Assembly (NCBI GenBank): GCA_963805605.1
Contig: CAWDUX010000003.1
Coordinates: 186,001 to 250,000 of the forward strand
Direction: 5' to 3'
Source: Actinocatenispora sp963805605
GTDB taxonomy: Bacteria > Actinomycetota > Actinomycetes > Mycobacteriales > Micromonosporaceae
Length of the DNA stretch: 64,000 nucleotides
Shown here piece by piece: positions 59,866 to 64,000 of this stretch. The notes beneath the pieces were generated by a model, which was not told the origin of the DNA, searched no databases, and saw only the letters and a list, made by a program, of their open reading frames with translations. Each line of letters opens with the position of its first letter. Within the stretch, counting starts at the first letter, position 1. Position numbers and translations under genes: made by a program.

Positions 59866-61380
59866 GTGGCTCCGACAGCGACCGACGCGCCTGCGGCACG
59901 GGCCGGGCGCAGTACGCTGCCTGGCTGGCAGAGCACGGGCGGGGTGTTCAACCGGGTCGTGGGGGAGCCGTTCGCCGCGTTGCGTGGTGTGCTGGCCCGC
60001 CCGCTCGCCTCGTACTACCTGCTGATCGCCAGCGCGGGTCTGCTGCTGGTGATCGGCCTGGTGATGGTCTTCTCGGCGACCAGCGTGCCGACAGCCGACT
60101 CGCCTCACGGGGTGTTCGCCGGTGTCCAGCAGCAGGGCCTGTGGGCAGGCCTGGGCATCGTGGCCTTCTGGGTGGCCCAGCGTCTACCGGTGCGCACGTA
60201 CCGGTTTCTCGGCTATCCGCTGTTGGTGCTCTGTTTCCTGTTCGCCATCGTGCTGGCACTGTTCCCCAACGGACATTTCGGCCCGGTCAGCACCTATCTG
60301 AACTGGATCTCGGTGGGCCCACTGCAGTTCCAGCCGGCCGAGCTGGCGAAGCTGGCCCTCGTGTGGTGGGGCGCGGACCTGCTGGTGCGACGCGGCCCGT
60401 CGGTCGCCCGGTGGAAGCGGCTGGCGATGCCGCTGTTCCCCATCACCGGCCTGCTGTTCGTGCTGATCGGCAAGAGCGATCTGGGCAGCATGATCTGTCT
60501 GCTCCTGGTGTTCCTCGGCCTGCTGTGGGCGACCGGCGTACGGTTCCGGGTCTTCGCCGCACTGTTCGGCACGGCGATGGCCGGTGTGATGGTACTGATC
60601 GCCGACCAGAGCTACCGGTTGGAACGCATCGTCGCGTTCACCCAGATGGCAAAGTCCACCGGATGCCAGACCCGGGAGAGCATCCAGGCCACGGCCTGCT
60701 GGCAGTCGGTGCAGGGAATGTACGCACTGGCCGACGGCGGCTGGTTCGGTGTGGGACTCGGTCAGGGCCGGCAGAAGTGGAGCTGGCTGCCGGAGGCGCA
60801 CAACGACTTCATCTTCGCCATCATCGGTGAGGAGCTGGGCGTCGTCGGGTGTGCGGTGGTGCTCGTACTGTTCGCCGTCCTCGCCTACGCCGGCCTGCGG
60901 ATCGCCCGCCGGGTCGACGATGCGTTCCGGCGTACCGTGGCGGCCGCCTGCACGATGTGGATCGCCGGGCAGGCGGTGATCAACATCGGCGCGGTGGTCG
61001 GCCTGTTGCCCATCACCGGGGTGCCGCTGCCGTTCATCTCGGCCGGCGGCACCGCACTGGTCGTGACGCTGATCGCCGTCGGGATGCTCGCCTCGTTCGC
61101 CCGGGCGGAGCCCGAAGCTGCCCTGGCCCTGCACGCCAGGGCGCCCAGTCGTCTGATGCGGCTACTCTGGGCCCCGTTGCCGCCGCTGCCCACCGACCGG
61201 CGCGCGCCGCGGTCGGGCCCGGCGGGATCCGCCAGCAGAACGGTCCGGCGGGGCACGGCCAAACCCGGTGTGAACCGGGCGCGGAGACGTGCGGCAGGAT
61301 CATCGGGGACGGATCCACGACGGCAGCGGTCCGGCACAAGGGCCGGATCTCCGCCAACGACCGGCAAGGACAAACGTTGA
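59866..61380 (+). CDS. ftsW: Septal peptidoglycan glycosyltransferase FtsW
   Basis: SEDS-family lipid II polymerase working with PbpB at the septum. About 504 residues, ten predicted helices; SEDS features include the conserved loop region WISVGPLQFQPAELAKLALV, GKSDLGSM, and GEELGVVGCAVVLVLF with VGLLPITGVPLPFISAGGTA. The C-terminal about 90 residues are a basic cytoplasmic tail. Start: GTG 59866 with GGGAG 5 nt upstream, or GTG 59860. It comes 75 nt after murD, one of the few gaps in the cluster. Confidence 0.95.
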   Translation: MAPTATDAPAARAGRSTLPGWQSTGGVFNRVVGEPFAALRGVLARPLASYYLLIASAGLLLVIGLVMVFSATSVPTADSPHGVFAGVQQQGLWAGLGIVAFWVAQRLPVRTYRFLGYPLLVLCFLFAIVLALFPNGHFGPVSTYLNWISVGPLQFQPAELAKLALVWWGADLLVRRGPSVARWKRLAMPLFPITGLLFVLIGKSDLGSMICLLLVFLGLLWATGVRFRVFAALFGTAMAGVMVLIADQSYRLERIVAFTQMAKSTGCQTRESIQATACWQSVQGMYALADGGWFGVGLGQGRQKWSWLPEAHNDFIFAIIGEELGVVGCAVVLVLFAVLAYAGLRIARRVDDAFRRTVAAACTMWIAGQAVINIGAVVGLLPITGVPLPFISAGGTALVVTLIAVGMLASFARAEPEAALALHARAPSRLMRLLWAPLPPLPTDRRAPRSGPAGSASRTVRRGTAKPGVNRARRRAAGSSGTDPRRQRSGTRAGSPPTTGKDKR

Positions 61381-62501
61381 CCGACCTGCGTTCCGTGGTA
61401 CTGGCCGGGGGTGGCACCGGTGGACACATCTACCCGCTGCTCGCCTTCGCCGACTGCCTGCGTCGCCACGACCCGAACATCCGGATCACCTGCCTGGGCA
61501 CCGCCAAGGGCCTGGAGAACGAGATCATCCCGGCCGCCGGGTACGACCTGCGTCATGTGCCCGCGCACCAGCTGCCCCGCTCGGTGAACATGGACCTGGT
61601 CATGACCGGTCCCCGGATGCTGCGTTCGATGCGCGCCTGTCGTTCGGTACTGGACGAGGTGAGCGCCGATGCGGTGGTCGGTTTCGGTGGTTACGTCGCA
61701 GTACCCGGATATCTGGCCGCATGGCGGCGCAAGACACCGATCGTCATCCACGAGGTGAACGTCCCCCCTGGGGTGGCCAACAAGCTCGGCATGCGCTTCA
61801 CCGACCACGTCGCGGTCGGCTTCCCCCACCAACCCACGATGGCCCCGGCGCTCGCCGATGCCCGGGTGGTGGGGGTGCCACTGCGTCGCGCGCTGACCGC
61901 GGTGGACCGTGCGGCGCGCTGCGTGCAGGCCCGCCGACACTTCGGGCTGGACGAGAACCGGCCGACACTGTTCGTGTACGGCGGCTCACAGGGTGCCCGC
62001 CAGATCAACCTGGCGATGGCCGGTGCGGCCAAGGCGATCACCGCGGCCGGATTCCAGGTGTTGCACATCATGGGCGCCCGTAACGAGCCCGTGGAGATCC
62101 CCGCCGACCTGCCCGCGCCGTACGTCACGCTGCCCTTCCTGTCCGAGATGGAACTCGGGTACGCGGCTGCGGACCTGCTGCTGTCGCGGGGTGGCGCGAT
62201 GACGGTCGCCGAGGCGACCGCATTGGGCGTACCGGCGATCTACGTACCGCTGCCCTACGGCAACGGTGAGCAGCGCCGGAACGCCCTGCCGGTGGTGGAG
62301 GCGGGCGGCGGCATGCTGGTCGACAACGCCGACCTGACCGCCGACTGGGTGGAAGGCAATGTGGTACCGCTGCTGGGTGACCGGTCACGGGTCGGGCTGA
62401 TGAGTACCGCCGCGGCTGGCTACGGTCGCCGCGACGGGGATGAGGCGCTGCGCTCGTACATGCTGGAAGCCTGCGGCTTCTCGAACGGGGTGCGTGGATG
62501 A
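61377..62501 (+). CDS. murG: Lipid II synthase glycosyltransferase MurG
   Basis: Transfers GlcNAc to lipid I at the inner membrane face. 374 residues: glycine-rich GGGTGGHIYPLLAFAD near the N-terminus, HEVNVPPGVANKLG, FVYGGSQGARQINLA, and the UDP-GlcNAc site LLLSRGGAMTVAEATALGVPAIYVPLP. Start at TTG 61377, which overlaps the ftsW stop (TTGA) with AAGGA 7 nt upstream; GTG 61395 is the alternative but leaves almost no residues before the glycine loop. Confidence 0.95.
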   Translation: MTDLRSVVLAGGGTGGHIYPLLAFADCLRRHDPNIRITCLGTAKGLENEIIPAAGYDLRHVPAHQLPRSVNMDLVMTGPRMLRSMRACRSVLDEVSADAVVGFGGYVAVPGYLAAWRRKTPIVIHEVNVPPGVANKLGMRFTDHVAVGFPHQPTMAPALADARVVGVPLRRALTAVDRAARCVQARRHFGLDENRPTLFVYGGSQGARQINLAMAGAAKAITAAGFQVLHIMGARNEPVEIPADLPAPYVTLPFLSEMELGYAAADLLLSRGGAMTVAEATALGVPAIYVPLPYGNGEQRRNALPVVEAGGGMLVDNADLTADWVEGNVVPLLGDRSRVGLMSTAAAGYGRRDGDEALRSYMLEACGFSNGVRG

Positions 62502-63991
62502 GTACCGACAGCGGATCTGCGGGTGCGCCGGCGACGGGCACCGCGCAGGTACCTGACAGCGGCCGGCAGGACGCGGACGGGCCGACCGCCGAACAACTGG
62601 GCCGGGTGCATCTGATCGGTATCGGTGGCGTGGGAATGAGCGGGCTGGCCCGCCTGCTGCTCAGCCGCGGTATCCCGACCACCGGCAGCGAACTGCGGGA
62701 ATGGCCCACGCTGGCCGGCCTGCGCGCGTTGGGCGGGGTGATCCACGACCGGCACACCGCCGAGAACCTCGACGGGGTGGACACCGTGGTCTACTCGACC
62801 GCCATTCCCGAGGACCATGTCGAGATGCTCGAGGCCCGGCGTCGTGGTCTGCGGGTGCTGCACCGGTCCGAGGCGCTGGCCGCGGCGATGGTCGGCCGGC
62901 AGGGGATCGCGGTCGCCGGCACCCAGGGCAAGACCACCACCACCTCGATGACCACCCTGGTGCTGCAGCACTGCGGGGTCGATCCGTCCTTCGTGATCGG
63001 CGGGGAGATCTCCGAGGCCGGTTCGAACGCGCACCACGGTAGTGGTGACTACTTCGTCATCGAGGCCGACGAGAGTGACCGTTCGTTCCTGCGCTACCGC
63101 CCGCACGCTGCGATCGTGACCAACATTCGGGCCGACCACCTGAACACCTACGGTGACATGGCGGGTCTGCAGGAGGGCTTCGTCGAGTTCTGCCGAAACA
63201 TCGCACCGGGCGGCTTCCTGGTCGCCTGCGCCGATGACGAGGGCAGTCGCGAACTGGCCGAACGGATGCGCAAGGAAGGTCTGACCGTACACACCTACGG
63301 TGAGGCCGAGGACGCCGATCTGCGGCTGCTGGACCTGAGCTCGGCACGTAGTGGTGTCCGCTACCGGGCCGAGCTGGCCGGTCGCGACCTGGGTGAGGTC
63401 CGGTTGCCCTACCCGGGTCGGCATATGGGACTCAACAGCGCCGCGGCGCTGCTCACCGCGGCCGAGCTGGGTCTGCCGGTGGACAAGGTGGTCGAGGCGC
63501 TGGCCGCCTTCCCCGGTGTTCGCCGCCGCTTCGAGCACAAGGGCACCGCGGACGGCGTACGGGTCTACGACGAGTACGCCTACCATCCGGTGTCGATGAC
63601 CGCCGCGCTGAGCACGCTGCGCGAGGTGACCGGGGACGGACGGCTGGTCGTGGTGTTCCAGCCGCTGCGGCTGTACCGCACCCGGGAGCTGCAGACCGAG
63701 ATCGCCGCAGCGCTGGTGTTGGCCGACGAGGTCATCGTGATGGAGGTGTTCGGGCCGGGGGAGACCCGGGCTCCGGGCGAGGGTGGTCGGGCGTTGCAGG
63801 AGGCTGTCGGCCTGCCGGACGAGCACAAGATCTTCGTGTCGTCCTGGTCGGACGTGCCGGCCGAGGTACTGCGCCGGTCCCGGCCGGGCGATCTGGTGGT
63901 CACCATGGGGGCCCCGCCGGTCTCGATGATGGGTGAGGAACTGTTGAGCGTTCTGCTCGAACGCGCCGGTGGCGGCGTCGGCGAGCGATGA
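62498..63991 (+). CDS. murC: UDP-MurNAc:L-alanine ligase MurC
   Basis: First amino-acid-adding ligase of peptidoglycan synthesis. 497 residues: N-terminal HLIGIGGVGMSGLARLLL (38-55), P-loop GTQGKTTTT (141-149), FVIEADESDRSFLRY, and C-terminal YDEYAYHPVSMTAALSTL. A Gly/Asp-rich extension of about 35 residues precedes the Rossmann domain. ATG 62498 overlaps the murG stop by 4 nt. Confidence 0.96.
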   Translation: MSTDSGSAGAPATGTAQVPDSGRQDADGPTAEQLGRVHLIGIGGVGMSGLARLLLSRGIPTTGSELREWPTLAGLRALGGVIHDRHTAENLDGVDTVVYSTAIPEDHVEMLEARRRGLRVLHRSEALAAAMVGRQGIAVAGTQGKTTTTSMTTLVLQHCGVDPSFVIGGEISEAGSNAHHGSGDYFVIEADESDRSFLRYRPHAAIVTNIRADHLNTYGDMAGLQEGFVEFCRNIAPGGFLVACADDEGSRELAERMRKEGLTVHTYGEAEDADLRLLDLSSARSGVRYRAELAGRDLGEVRLPYPGRHMGLNSAAALLTAAELGLPVDKVVEALAAFPGVRRRFEHKGTADGVRVYDEYAYHPVSMTAALSTLREVTGDGRLVVVFQPLRLYRTRELQTEIAAALVLADEVIVMEVFGPGETRAPGEGGRALQEAVGLPDEHKIFVSSWSDVPAEVLRRSRPGDLVVTMGAPPVSMMGEELLSVLLERAGGGVGER

Positions 63992-64000
63992 CGCAGCGGG
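63988..64000 (+). CDS. Start of next dcw gene, probably ftsQ (truncated by window)
   Basis: ATG 63988 overlaps the murC stop (ATGA) and reads MTQR before the window ends. Gene order in actinobacterial dcw clusters puts ftsQ here; nothing in the four visible codons confirms it. Confidence 0.4.

Overview
The window is very GC-rich, gene-dense bacterial chromosome with frequent GTG/TTG starts and ATGA overlaps. It looks like an actinobacterium. MurT-GatD, DUF3046, DUF3040, SAV_6107-type HEPN, ImuA'/ImuB/DnaE2 and a meso-DAP type MurE (DNPR motif) point to a mycelial or Micromonosporaceae-like lineage, but species is not resolved from sequence alone. I saw no rRNA, tRNA, CRISPR array, insertion sequence or prophage; almost everything is chromosomal core or conserved accessory sequence.

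Layout. 1-4.4 kb: Lhr helicase (minus, running off the left edge). 4.4-7.1 kb: a PNPOx-like/GNAT fusion divergent from a MocR/PdxR-type regulator. 7.2-11.5 kb: DUF3046, recA, recX, rny. 11.7-16.2 kb: a DUF998 membrane protein convergent with a gluABCD-type glutamate ABC importer. 16.5-21 kb: miaB, polyprenyl diphosphate synthase, metF, CDP-alcohol phosphotransferase. 21-26 kb: membrane-anchored Hsp70-like protein, two tandem paralogous membrane proteins of unknown function, a GNAT and a GntR regulator. 26.3-33.1 kb: an apparently LexA-controlled operon of HEPN protein, ImuA', ImuB and DnaE2 (the mutasome). 33.2-37.2 kb: methyltransferase, phosphodiesterase, dinB, DUF3040. 37.2-42.1 kb: moxR-DUF58-tgpA. 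42.4-45.5 kb: a short Leu-containing leader peptide with attenuator, then leuS. 45.6-48.7 kb: MHYT membrane sensor and murT-gatD. 49-64 kb: the dcw cluster mraZ-rsmH-ftsL-pbpB-murE-murF-mraY-murD-ftsW-murG-murC, with the first codons of the next gene (probably ftsQ) at the edge.

Two physiological themes dominate. The first is DNA-damage response. A LexA box plus a PafBC/RecA-NDp-like promoter precede recA; overlapping LexA boxes precede the HEPN-imuA'-imuB-dnaE2 operon; PafBC-like promoters with the same TGTCGGAC-N8 core precede dinB and, more weakly, lhr. The window therefore holds both arms of an actinobacterial damage response and both lesion-bypass polymerases. The second is cell-wall synthesis. 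The dcw operon and the divergent murT-gatD operon share an intergenic region in which 10-bp-spaced GTGG repeats (candidate MraZ boxes) occur in front of both, suggesting that MraZ may control precursor synthesis and amidation together.

The intergenic regions carry conspicuous RNA structure: near-perfect 15-20 bp GC-rich hairpins after gatD, between gluB and gluC and at the DUF998/gluD junction; a classical T-tailed attenuator before leuS; a structured leader before rsmH; and a hairpin that can hide the rny ribosome-binding site. Several genes (mocR, metF, murE, the Leu leader, perhaps lhr) have -10 elements placed so that the mRNA would be leaderless.
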